Shown here piece by piece: positions 16,735-24,656 of a stretch of 43,827 nucleotides of DNA. Below the pieces are notes generated by a model, which saw nothing but the letters and a program-made list of their open reading frames with translations, was not told where the DNA came from and did not search any database. A program made the position numbers and the translations under genes. Positions within the stretch are counted from its first letter, which is position 1. Each line of letters starts with the position of its first letter. The DNA is from Oscillospiraceae bacterium (lineage in GTDB: Bacteria; Bacillota; Clostridia; Oscillospirales; Ruminococcaceae): NCBI GenBank assembly GCA_900768705.1, contig CAAGEB010000138.1, positions 1-43,827 on the forward strand. Direction: 5' to 3'.

Positions 16735-18537
16735 TTGGATAAAAGAGAAATTCTTCATACATACTTTGGATATGATGACTTCCGAAGCGGTCAGGAGCAG
16801 CTGGTTGACAGCATTTTAAACGGTAGGGACTGCCTTGGTGTTATGCCCACGGGGGCGGGAAAATCCCTGTGCTTTCAGGTTCCCGCACTTATGATGACGG
16901 GAACGGCTATCGTTATTTCCCCGCTTATATCTCTCATGCAGGATCAGGTAAATGCTCTCCTGCGCAGCGGAGTAAACGCCGCCTGCATAAACAGCGGTAC
17001 GGATTATTATACCAACAGTGAGATTTATTCTCGGGCGTATGCCGGCGAATTCAAGCTGCTGTATGTGGCTCCCGAGCGGCTTAATTCCGCAGAATTTCTG
17101 AGACTGTGCAATGAAATTAATATTCCGCTGGTTGCTGTTGACGAAGCCCACTGCGTTTCACGGTGGGGACAGGATTTCCGACCCTCATATCTGGAAATTC
17201 CCCGTTTTATCGGAAGGCTCCGCCAAAGACCGGTGATTGCCGCTTTCACCGCAACCGCCACGGCGCAGGTAAAGCAGGATATTGTACAAATGCTGGAAAT
17301 GCGTGACCCGTTTACGCTTACTCTCGGCTATGATCGTCCCAATCTATATTTTGAGGTTCGCAGATCCGACTCCAAGGATTCCGAGCTGCTGAAAATTCTT
17401 CGGGATAATTACGGAAGCGCAATCGTTTACTGTGCCACCCGTAAAGCGGTGGAAGCAGTGTGCGGGATGCTTGTGCGGAACGAAGTGAAGGCGGTTATGT
17501 ATCACGCCGGTCTGGATCAGGAAATCCGCCGACAATCCCAGCTGGATTTTCAGTATGACAGGGCGGATGTTATTGTGGCAACCAACGCTTTTGGAATGGG
17601 TATCGATAAATCCAATGTTTCCCTTGTGGTGCATTACAATATGCCCATGGACCCGGAAAGCTACTATCAAGAGGCGGGCAGAGCAGGCAGAGACGGTTCG
17701 CCCGCACGGTGTATTCTGCTGTTTGAAGAAAAGGATGTGTCATTGGCACAATATATAATAGATAATTCTCACGACGAGCAGATGTATCCGGATACTTCCG
17801 AGAGGGAGCTGTTAAAGGAGCGGGACAGGGAGAGGCTGAATAAAATGGCGGGATATTGCAGGACGGGACGCTGCCTGCGGGAATATATTCTGAATTATTT
17901 CGGAGAGAAGGCTCCCTGCAATTGTTCAAACTGCGGAAACTGCAACGGAAAGGGAACGGAAACGCTGGATATTACCGTGGAGGCGCAGAAAATTCTATCC
18001 TGCGTTTTCCGTCTGAAACAGCGGGATATGTCGGGAAGCCGGGAGACTGTCTGCGGAATATTGCTGGGGAGACGGGGCAAAGGCTTTGAGAGCTTTGAAA
18101 CCCTTTCAACCTACGGAATTATGAAGGACTATGACGCCGCAAAGCTGTATGATATTTTTGATTATCTAGTGAAAAACGGGTATATTGAAAACAGGGAAAC
18201 CTGCGTTCTTACGGAAAAATCGGATGAATTTATAAAATCCAACGGCAGACTGCTTATGAAGCGGAATAAGAGCAAATCCGCTCCCGCTGCGGAGGTTGAA
18301 AATCCCGTGCTTTTCGAGCGGCTCAAGGCTCAGCGCAAGAAGTTTTCAACGGCTTTGGGAGTTCCGCCCTATGTTATTTTGTCCGATGCTTCGCTGAGGG
18401 ATATGTGTGCAAAGCTTCCACGGAATATTACGGAAATGTACAGTGTTTACGGAATAGGTACTATAAAAGCGGAACGCTACGGCGACAAGTTCCTGAGAAT
18501 AATTAATAGTTATCTGTCTGAAAATTTATCAGACTGA
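16735..18537 (+). CDS. recQ: ATP-dependent DNA helicase RecQ
   Basis: RecQ unwinds DNA 3'-5' in recombination and fork repair. Motifs in order are Walker A PTGAGKS (38-44), DEAH (136-139) in VDEAHCVSRWGQDFRPSY, FTATAT, motif VI YQEAGRAGRDG, the four-cysteine zinc site CRTGRC...CNCSNC, a winged-helix RQC region and a C-terminal HRDC domain (about 525-600). The frame is open from 16615, within trpZ, but homology starts at LDKREILHTYFGYDDFRSGQ. A TTG at 16735 with a weak AAGG upstream gives 600 residues, the usual length. An in-frame GTG at 16711 or ATG at 16672 is possible but lies within or before the hairpin. Confidence 0.9.
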   Translation: MDKREILHTYFGYDDFRSGQEQLVDSILNGRDCLGVMPTGAGKSLCFQVPALMMTGTAIVISPLISLMQDQVNALLRSGVNAACINSGTDYYTNSEIYSRAYAGEFKLLYVAPERLNSAEFLRLCNEINIPLVAVDEAHCVSRWGQDFRPSYLEIPRFIGRLRQRPVIAAFTATATAQVKQDIVQMLEMRDPFTLTLGYDRPNLYFEVRRSDSKDSELLKILRDNYGSAIVYCATRKAVEAVCGMLVRNEVKAVMYHAGLDQEIRRQSQLDFQYDRADVIVATNAFGMGIDKSNVSLVVHYNMPMDPESYYQEAGRAGRDGSPARCILLFEEKDVSLAQYIIDNSHDEQMYPDTSERELLKERDRERLNKMAGYCRTGRCLREYILNYFGEKAPCNCSNCGNCNGKGTETLDITVEAQKILSCVFRLKQRDMSGSRETVCGILLGRRGKGFESFETLSTYGIMKDYDAAKLYDIFDYLVKNGYIENRETCVLTEKSDEFIKSNGRLLMKRNKSKSAPAAEVENPVLFERLKAQRKKFSTALGVPPYVILSDASLRDMCAKLPRNITEMYSVYGIGTIKAERYGDKFLRIINSYLSENLSD

Positions 18538-18603
18538 AGTGTACGAAGTACCATTTTACCGTTCATTTCCTGAGGGCGGTCACTCACGATGGGGTGGGTG
18601 TTC

Positions 18604-18684
18604 ATGGAAATAACAATTTGCAGTATTGTATCTCTTCTTATCGGCAGGATTTTGGACTTTTTCTACAGTCTGATTGTTTTCTAA
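18604..18684 (+). CDS. Possible 26-residue hydrophobic peptide (type I toxin-like)
   Basis: A 26-codon frame from ATG at 18604 encodes MEITICSIVSLLIG followed by a second hydrophobic half ending SLIVF. Almost the whole peptide could span a membrane. GGGGTGGGTG lies just upstream and might serve as a ribosome site. It occupies the otherwise empty 333-base gap between recQ and nrdD. Such peptides resemble small membrane toxins or holin-like peptides of Firmicutes, but I cannot place it in a named family and see no clear antisense RNA promoter. The rest of the gap holds only the nrdD promoter. Confidence 0.35.
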   Translation: MEITICSIVSLLIGRILDFFYSLIVF

Positions 18685-18766
18685 ATTTCATAGAAATCGT
18701 TTTGTATGAATAAGATTTCAAAATTTTGTAGGAATGCACAAAAAATATATTTATTGATAAAAGCAC

Positions 18767-18795
18767 TTGACGAATGCAATAATATGTGGTATCAT
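18767..18795 (+). promoter_or_regulatory. Promoter of nrdD
   Basis: TTGACG (18767-18772) and TATCAT (18790-18795) are 17 bases apart. Transcription from here excludes the upstream in-frame ATG at 18706 and supports a start at 18871. Confidence 0.65.
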
Positions 18796-18870
18796 ATAAA
18801 AAGCACCACAAAATATAGAGGATTAGGTGCAACTTTACAATATATACGGATATGCGGAAGGACTGTAACA

Positions 18871-20991
18871 ATGATCAAGGTAATCAAGAAGGATAATACC
18901 AAGGAAGATTTTAATGTGCAGAAGGTGGTAAATGCCATCAATAAATCTGCGACCCGGGTTATGTATAAGTTCACTCAGGATGAGATTAATTATATCTGCA
19001 AATATGTAACGGACAAGGCTTACGAGCTTGGCAGGGATGAAATCACCATAGCAGAAATGCACAATATAGTGGAGGGTGCTCTGGAAGCTACCAATCCCGC
19101 CGTTGCAAAAAGCTACAAGGATTACCGCAACTACAAGCAGGATTTTGTGCACATGCTGGATGAGGTTTATGTCAAGAGCCAGTCCATTATGTACATCGGC
19201 GACAAGGAAAATTCCAATTCCGATTCCGCATTGGTGTCCACCAAGAGAAGCCTTATTTTTAACGAGCTGAACAAGGAGCTTTATAAGAAGTTCTTTATGA
19301 CGGCTGAGGAATTGCAGGCTTGCCGTGACGGTTATATTTATGTTCATGATATGTCCGCAAGACGGGATACTATGAATTGCTGCCTTTTTGATGTGAAGAG
19401 CGTTCTGGAAGGCGGCTTTGAGATGGGAAATCTGTGGTATAACGAGCCGAAAACTCTTGCGGTTGCCTTTGATGTAATCGGCGATATCACTCTTTCTGCC
19501 GCAAGCCAGCAGTACGGGGGATTTACCGTTCCCAGCGTTGACCTGCTTCTTGAACCCTATGCGGAGAAAACCTACAAAAAGCAGTTTGACCGCTATGTAG
19601 AGCTTGGTCTTTCCGAGGAAGCTGCCGACCGTGAGGCTATGAAGGATGTGAAAGTGGATTTCCAGCAGGGCTTTCAGGGCTGGGAATATAAATTCAATTC
19701 CGTTTCCTCCAGCCGCGGAGACTATCCTTTCATAACAATGACCGCAGGTACGGGTACCGGCAGGTTTGCAAAAATGGCTTCTATTACAATGCTGGAGGTT
19801 CGCAAAAACGGACAGGGCAAGAAAACCTGCAAGAAGCCGGTTCTTTTCCCGAAAATTGTATTTTTGTATGACGAAAATCTTCACGGTCCCGGCAAGGAGC
19901 TGGAGGATGTTTTTGAAGCGGGAATAGAGTGTTCCCAGAAAGCAATGTATCCCGACTGGCTTTCGCTTACCGGTGACGGATATGTGGCGGATATCTACAA
20001 GAAATACGGCAGAATAATCAGTTCTATGGGCTGCAGAGCCTTTCTTTCACCCTGGTTTGAGAGAGGCGGTATGGAGCCTGCGGACGAGGACGACAAGCCT
20101 ATATTCGTGGGAAGATTCAATATTGGCGCAGTTTCACTGCATCTGCCTATGATTTATGCAAAGGCTCAGCAGGAAAGCCGTGACTTTTTCGAGGTTCTGG
20201 ATTACTATCTTAACCTTATCAGAAGAATTCATATCCGTACCTACGACTATCTCGGCGAAATGAAGGCTTCCACCAATCCTCTGGCTTATTGCGAGGGAGG
20301 CTTTCTCGGCGGACATCTGGGAATTCACGATAAAATCAAGCCGCTTCTGAAATCCGCAACCGCTTCCTTCGGTATTACGGCACTGAACGAGCTGGAGCAG
20401 CTGGCTTCTAAGAAATCCATTGCGGAGGACGGAGAGTTCGCTCTGAAAACAATGGAATTTATCAATAAGAGAATTGCGGAGTTCAAGAAAGAGGACGGTC
20501 ATCTTTACGCAATTTACGGAACTCCCGCAGAAAATCTCTGCGGACTTCAAATTCAGCAGTTCCGCAAGAAATACGGAATTATCGAAAATGTTTCCGACCG
20601 TGAATATGTTTCCAACAGCTTCCATTGTCATGTTTCCGAAAATATTACTCCCATTGAGAAGCAGGACAGGGAGGAACGCTTCTGGAATTTATTCAACGGC
20701 GGCAAAATACAGTATGTTCGCTATCCTATCGATTACAACCGAGGCGCAGTGAAATCTCTTGTTCGCAGAGCAATGCAAAAGGGCTTTTACGAAGGTGTGA
20801 ATTTGTCGCTGGCTTATTGTGACGACTGCGGTTATCAGCAGCTGGAAATGGATGTATGCCCGAAATGCGGCAGCAGAAATCTGACTAAAATCGATCGTAT
20901 GAACGGTTATCTGAGCTACTCAAGAGTAAAGGGCGATACACGGCTTAACGCAGCTAAAATGGCGGAAATCCGTGACAGAAAGAGTATGTAA
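18871..20991 (+). CDS. nrdD: Anaerobic ribonucleoside-triphosphate reductase (class III)
   Basis: NrdD reduces ribonucleoside triphosphates to dNTPs with a glycyl radical and formate. An ATP-cone allosteric domain occupies about residues 1-95 (IKVIKKDNTKEDFNVQKVV). The catalytic barrel follows, with MNCCLFD and GGMEPADEDDKP. The C-terminus has the zinc site CDDCGYQ...CPKCGS and the radical loop RMNGYLSY with G679, 28 residues from the end. The frame is open from 18706, but the promoter lies inside that extension. GGAAGG at 18856-18861 precedes the ATG at 18871, giving 706 residues. The activase gene nrdG follows after a terminator-like hairpin. Confidence 0.95.
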   Translation: MIKVIKKDNTKEDFNVQKVVNAINKSATRVMYKFTQDEINYICKYVTDKAYELGRDEITIAEMHNIVEGALEATNPAVAKSYKDYRNYKQDFVHMLDEVYVKSQSIMYIGDKENSNSDSALVSTKRSLIFNELNKELYKKFFMTAEELQACRDGYIYVHDMSARRDTMNCCLFDVKSVLEGGFEMGNLWYNEPKTLAVAFDVIGDITLSAASQQYGGFTVPSVDLLLEPYAEKTYKKQFDRYVELGLSEEAADREAMKDVKVDFQQGFQGWEYKFNSVSSSRGDYPFITMTAGTGTGRFAKMASITMLEVRKNGQGKKTCKKPVLFPKIVFLYDENLHGPGKELEDVFEAGIECSQKAMYPDWLSLTGDGYVADIYKKYGRIISSMGCRAFLSPWFERGGMEPADEDDKPIFVGRFNIGAVSLHLPMIYAKAQQESRDFFEVLDYYLNLIRRIHIRTYDYLGEMKASTNPLAYCEGGFLGGHLGIHDKIKPLLKSATASFGITALNELEQLASKKSIAEDGEFALKTMEFINKRIAEFKKEDGHLYAIYGTPAENLCGLQIQQFRKKYGIIENVSDREYVSNSFHCHVSENITPIEKQDREERFWNLFNGGKIQYVRYPIDYNRGAVKSLVRRAMQKGFYEGVNLSLAYCDDCGYQQLEMDVCPKCGSRNLTKIDRMNGYLSYSRVKGDTRLNAAKMAEIRDRKSM

Positions 20992-21010
20992 ATCCGTAGA
21001 ATTCATAATG

Positions 21011-21045
21011 AAGCACCGCAGGGTTGGCTTCTGCGGTGCTTTTTA
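21011..21045 (+). terminator. Terminator-like hairpin between nrdD and nrdG
   Basis: AGCACCGCAG (21012-21021) pairs perfectly with CTGCGGTGCT (21031-21040) and is followed by TTTTATT. It has classic intrinsic-terminator form and would lower nrdG expression relative to nrdD unless transcription reads through. Confidence 0.75.
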
Positions 21046-21064
21046 TTGGGAAAGAGAAGAAGAA

Positions 21065-21553
21065 ATGCGATTTCATAATATAACAACGGACGATATGCTT
21101 AACGGTGACGGACTGCGCACTGTGCTTTGGGTTGCGGGCTGCACCCACCGCTGCAAGGGCTGCCATAACCCTATAACATGGGATATTGACGGCGGAATTC
21201 CTTTTGATGAAGCGGCGGAGAAAGAGCTTTTTGAAAAGCTGGCACCCGATTACATATCGGGTCTTACCTTCAGCGGAGGCGATCCGCTTCATCCTATGAA
21301 CAGAGATGAGATAACACGGCTGGCAAAAAAATCCCGGGAACTTTTCCCGGAAAAGAATATATGGCTTTACACAGGCTTCACCTTTGAGGATATAAAGGAT
21401 CTTCCCATAATCCCATATTTGGATGTTCTGGTGGACGGGCGGTTTGTTAAGGAACAGTTTGACGCAAAGCTCCACTGGAAGGGAAGCGCTAATCAGCGGG
21501 TAATTGATATTCCCTCCACTCTTTCGCTGGGAAAGATTGTACTCTTTGATTAA
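21065..21553 (+). CDS. nrdG: Anaerobic ribonucleotide reductase activating protein
   Basis: NrdG is the radical SAM activase that installs the glycyl radical on NrdD. The 4Fe-4S ligands are in CTHRCKGC (C-x3-C-x2-C, about residues 26-33), followed by HNPITWD, and TFSGGDPL contributes to SAM binding. The frame is open further upstream, through the hairpin and the end of nrdD, but the protein begins MRFHNITTDDMLNGDG like its homologues. The ATG at 21065 gives 162 residues, the usual length. The ribosome site is weak (a GAAAGAGAAG purine run). Confidence 0.94.
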   Translation: MRFHNITTDDMLNGDGLRTVLWVAGCTHRCKGCHNPITWDIDGGIPFDEAAEKELFEKLAPDYISGLTFSGGDPLHPMNRDEITRLAKKSRELFPEKNIWLYTGFTFEDIKDLPIIPYLDVLVDGRFVKEQFDAKLHWKGSANQRVIDIPSTLSLGKIVLFD

Positions 21554-21638
21554 GTACCTATATGAAATAAATAGGGCAATTATCGGTGTTTGTTTTCCGT
21601 ATTTTAGGTGAAAATTTCACAAAATGTGCAAAAAACAC

Positions 21639-21667
21639 TTGACATTTTGGAAGTTTTAGTATAAAAT
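21639..21667 (+). promoter_or_regulatory. Promoter of the TetR-family gene
   Basis: TTGACA (21639-21644) is followed by TATAAAAT around 21660-21667. Taking TAAAAT (21662-21667) as the -10 gives 17-base spacing. AAAGGA precedes the ATG. Confidence 0.65.
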
Positions 21668-21713
21668 GTACTTATATTGTTAGTGATATAAAAAGAGCGA
21701 AAGGAAAAACGCC

Positions 21714-22307
21714 ATGTCCGAAAAATATAAGGAAAATAATACCGATAAAAGAGTTGTTCGTACAAAAAAGGCGATTAAAACCGCACTTTTCAAGCTGATG
21801 GAGCAGAAGGACATTTCCACTATTTCCGTCAGCGAGTTGGCGAAAACCGCCAATGTGAACCGCCGAACCTTCTATACCCATTACAAGAACATAACCGATA
21901 TTCTTGATGAGATTGAGGAAGAGCTGGTTACTGCTCTTTCGGGACTGGTAAGTAAGTTTGATACTCACGATTATAAAACCAGTACCTACAATGTATTTAT
22001 GGGTCTGAACGACCTTATCACTGTGGAGTTTGAATACTATTTCCATCTTATCCGCGTTGATATGAGAGGCGTTCTGATGACCAGACTGAAGGCTGTTATC
22101 AAGGCTTCCACCGACCGTTTGCTGAAGGACATCGGAGGGAAGTACGGACAAGGCTTTACCATGCTTTCGGCGTTCATTGTGGGAGGCTTTTTCAATACTT
22201 ATCTGGAGTGGCATAACAATCCAGGTAATATGACGCCCGAGCGTGCTGCGGAGCTTACCAGCTCAATCGTGGCAATGTGTATTCAGCAGGCAAGAGAGGG
22301 CAAGTGA
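21714..22307 (+). CDS. TetR/AcrR-family transcriptional regulator
   Basis: The 197-residue protein has an N-terminal TetR helix-turn-helix (about 17-65): RTKKAIKTALFKLMEQKDISTISVSELAKTANVNRRTFYTHYKN is the family signature, seen here in pieces around ISVSELAKTANVNRRTFY. The C-terminal half resembles the TetR_C_33-type all-helical ligand or dimer domain. Ligand and targets are unknown. It has its own promoter and faces a convergent lipoprotein gene, with one base between the two stop codons and no room for a separate terminator. The preceding gene is nrdG, but nothing shows it regulates that operon. Confidence 0.9.
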   Translation: MSEKYKENNTDKRVVRTKKAIKTALFKLMEQKDISTISVSELAKTANVNRRTFYTHYKNITDILDEIEEELVTALSGLVSKFDTHDYKTSTYNVFMGLNDLITVEFEYYFHLIRVDMRGVLMTRLKAVIKASTDRLLKDIGGKYGQGFTMLSAFIVGGFFNTYLEWHNNPGNMTPERAAELTSSIVAMCIQQAREGK

Positions 22308-22308
22308 T

Positions 22309-22890
22309 TTATTCTGCGTCTGCGGAATTGTCCGACGATTGCACGGAAATTCCGTTGTTGTCCGATTCATCGGGGATTTCTGTTTTTCCGCTGTCCTTAA
22401 AGCTTACTGCAAGCTTGTGGTAGGGACATTTCAGTGAAATAAGCGTACCGTCATCCTTTGCGGTGACGGTTACTTTTTTTCCGTCAAAATCGGTATCCAC
22501 CGTAATAACGCCGTCCTTGGAGCTGATTGACGAGTTGTCGCATGAGGAGAGCGAATCCACCGATTTTGCGATGATTTCGGGGATTACGGTATAAACGGAA
22601 TTGTCCTCGGCGGTAACGGTGAGAGAGCCAAGAGAAGCGGTATAACCCTCTTCGCCGATTGACATTTTTATGCCGCTGAGATTATCGGGAGAGGTAAAAC
22701 TGAATTCCCAGTCGGATTTGCCTTTTCGAGTAACTTCGGCGGTGGCTTCCAATTTACCGCAGTTAATTTCCGCCGTTACGGAATAAGCGGTGTCAAAGTC
22801 CGGAGCTTTTTGAGTAAAGGGTAATTTGCCGCTGCAGCCGCATAAAAGCACAGCCGAAAGAATGGAAACCGGAAAAAGTGCTTTATTCAA
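22309..22890 (-). CDS. Putative lipoprotein of unknown function
   Basis: This secreted protein of about 193 residues has a signal peptide ending in the lipobox LLCGC (LFPVSILSAVLLCGCSG), so it is anchored outside the membrane. The rest is rich in short beta-type segments (AYSVTAEINCGKLEATAEVTRKG and similar, in shorter blocks), reminiscent of LolA/LppX-like half-barrels, and the C-terminus is Ser/Asn/Asp-rich. I assign no function. An upstream ATG at 22932 is in frame, but GGAGGT lies six bases before a TTG at 22890 that begins the signal peptide, so the TTG is preferred. It follows nnr by 61 bases on the same strand. Confidence 0.7.
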   Translation of the reverse strand: MNKALFPVSILSAVLLCGCSGKLPFTQKAPDFDTAYSVTAEINCGKLEATAEVTRKGKSDWEFSFTSPDNLSGIKMSIGEEGYTASLGSLTVTAEDNSVYTVIPEIIAKSVDSLSSCDNSSISSKDGVITVDTDFDGKKVTVTAKDDGTLISLKCPYHKLAVSFKDSGKTEIPDESDNNGISVQSSDNSADAE

Positions 22891-22951
22891 TTGAATACCT
22901 CCAATCGCAGTGATCCGCAGCGGCAATAACAAAGGGTCACTGCTTTCGCTT

Positions 22952-24439
22952 TCAGGTCACTGCATAGCTTAATTCTTCGATAAGATCGCTTGCAAGCATA
23001 GAAATCATCGGCATTTTTTCAGCCAGCAGATCCGCAGCATAGCCGTGAATATAAGCCCCCGCAGCGGCTGCGGTAAGCGGATTTACTCCCTGAGCCAGAA
23101 GTGATCCGATAATTCCCGTGAGCACATCTCCGCTGCCGCCCTTTGAAAGGCCTGCATTTCCCGTGGGATTTACATAGACCGTATCTCCGTCGGTGATCAC
23201 CGTGTATGAGCCTTTCAGCAGCAGGATAACTCCGTATTCCGCCGCAAATTTCTTTGCCGCAGAAATCCTGTCCTTTTGAATTTCAGGTACGGAAAGCCCG
23301 CTTATTCTGGAAAATTCCAGAGGGTGAGGTGTGAGAATTACAGTGCTTGTTCGCTCCTTCAGCACATTTATATTTCGGGAAATTGAATTTATTCCATCTG
23401 CGTCAACAATTATCGGACAATTTGCATTTCGTATCACATACTCTGTCAGATTACGGGTATTTTCGCTGTCGGACAAACCGCAGCCCACAGCGGCGGCATT
23501 TACCTTGCAGAGAACCTCCGAAATTATTTTTTCGGAATTTTCCGCAATAAATCCCTCCGGGGTTTCGGGTAAGGGAATGTAGGTGGTTTCATATATGCCA
23601 GCCGCCAGCGTGCGTACAACGGATAGGGACGATGCCAGAATACACAGTCCCACGCCGGTTCGCAGGGCGGACTTTGTTGACATTGCTGCCGCTCCGCAGC
23701 AGCGGACGCTTCCGGCAATGTTGAGCAGCTTTCCGAAGGACCCCTTGTGTGAGGAGGGTGTACGGCGGGGAAAAACCTTACGCATATTCTCATCGGAAAG
23801 AATTGCCGTGTATTCTTCGTAGCAGTCATCCTTTATGCCGATATCCGCAATACTTGTGATTCCGATAATATCCGCGCAGGAGGGATTTATCAGACCTACC
23901 TTCATTGCTGCGATTACAAGGGTATGAGTGGGTCTGAAGCAGTTTTCGTCATATTCGCCGTTATCGGAGTTTATTCCGCTGGGTATATCCACCGCAATCC
24001 GTTTGCTGCATAAATTTGCCTGTTGAAACAGAGCGACAATGTTATCTGCGAGTTTTCCGTGAAAACCTGTTCCGAAAACACAGTCCACCACAGTGTCGTA
24101 TTCGGAAAACAAAGTATCTGTATTGTCGCTGCTGTCGAAAATGATTTCCTTTGGCAGCAGGGAAAAATACTGCTTTGCAATATCCGTTTTCGGCATACCG
24201 TTTGCGAGTATTACCTTTACTTCCACATTGTGCTTTATAAGCTCTCCCGCAATCACAAAGCCGTCTCCGCCATTATTTCCGCTGCCGCAGATAACGACGC
24301 ATCTGAGGGGAAAAAGGGTTAAAATATATTCTGCGGAGGCTTTACCCGCATTTCTCATCATTTCCGAATATGAAATATATCTGTCATTGCAATTCTTTTC
24401 GGCAAGCTTCATCTGGGAATTATTTACCACGAACTTCAT
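22952..24439 (-). CDS. nnr: Bifunctional NAD(P)H-hydrate epimerase / ADP-dependent dehydratase
   Basis: Nnr repairs damaged NAD(P)H hydrates. The N-terminal YjeF_N epimerase domain (about 1-210) has GSGNNGGDGFV near residues 52-62. The C-terminal ribokinase-like dehydratase (about 220-495) has HKGSFGKLLNIAGS, ILTPHPLEFSR and the catalytic GNAGLSKGGSGDVLTG. At 495 residues it is the usual fused form. The promoter TTGACA-N17-TAGAAT lies 30 bases upstream, and AAAGGAG precedes the ATG. The unknown lipoprotein gene follows in the same direction. Confidence 0.94.
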   Translation of the reverse strand: MKFVVNNSQMKLAEKNCNDRYISYSEMMRNAGKASAEYILTLFPLRCVVICGSGNNGGDGFVIAGELIKHNVEVKVILANGMPKTDIAKQYFSLLPKEIIFDSSDNTDTLFSEYDTVVDCVFGTGFHGKLADNIVALFQQANLCSKRIAVDIPSGINSDNGEYDENCFRPTHTLVIAAMKVGLINPSCADIIGITSIADIGIKDDCYEEYTAILSDENMRKVFPRRTPSSHKGSFGKLLNIAGSVRCCGAAAMSTKSALRTGVGLCILASSLSVVRTLAAGIYETTYIPLPETPEGFIAENSEKIISEVLCKVNAAAVGCGLSDSENTRNLTEYVIRNANCPIIVDADGINSISRNINVLKERTSTVILTPHPLEFSRISGLSVPEIQKDRISAAKKFAAEYGVILLLKGSYTVITDGDTVYVNPTGNAGLSKGGSGDVLTGIIGSLLAQGVNPLTAAAAGAYIHGYAADLLAEKMPMISMLASDLIEELSYAVT

Positions 24440-24467
24440 AAAAAATCTCCTTTTACTGTTTTATTAT

Positions 24468-24496
24468 ATTCTACATCATTATAGGCTGATTGTCAA
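24468..24496 (-). promoter_or_regulatory. Promoter of nnr
   Basis: On the minus strand, TTGACA (24496-24491) and TAGAAT (24473-24468) are exactly 17 bases apart. They are followed by AAAGGAG and the nnr ATG. Confidence 0.82.
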
Positions 24497-24656
24497 GAAA
24501 GTCCGGGATTAATGGTTCTTATATTGTATTTACCGGGATAATTTTATGCTATGCTTTTTGCATATATCATGGAGTTTTGAGCAAAATATGTTGATTTTTG
24601 GCGAAAAAAGTGGTATATTATAATTGGACAACAAAATAAAGGAAAGGAATGTGATT

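Noticed and set aside
18706..18870. N-terminal extension of NrdD
   Set aside because: The promoter elements at 18767-18795 lie inside it, and homology begins at the ATP-cone from 18871.
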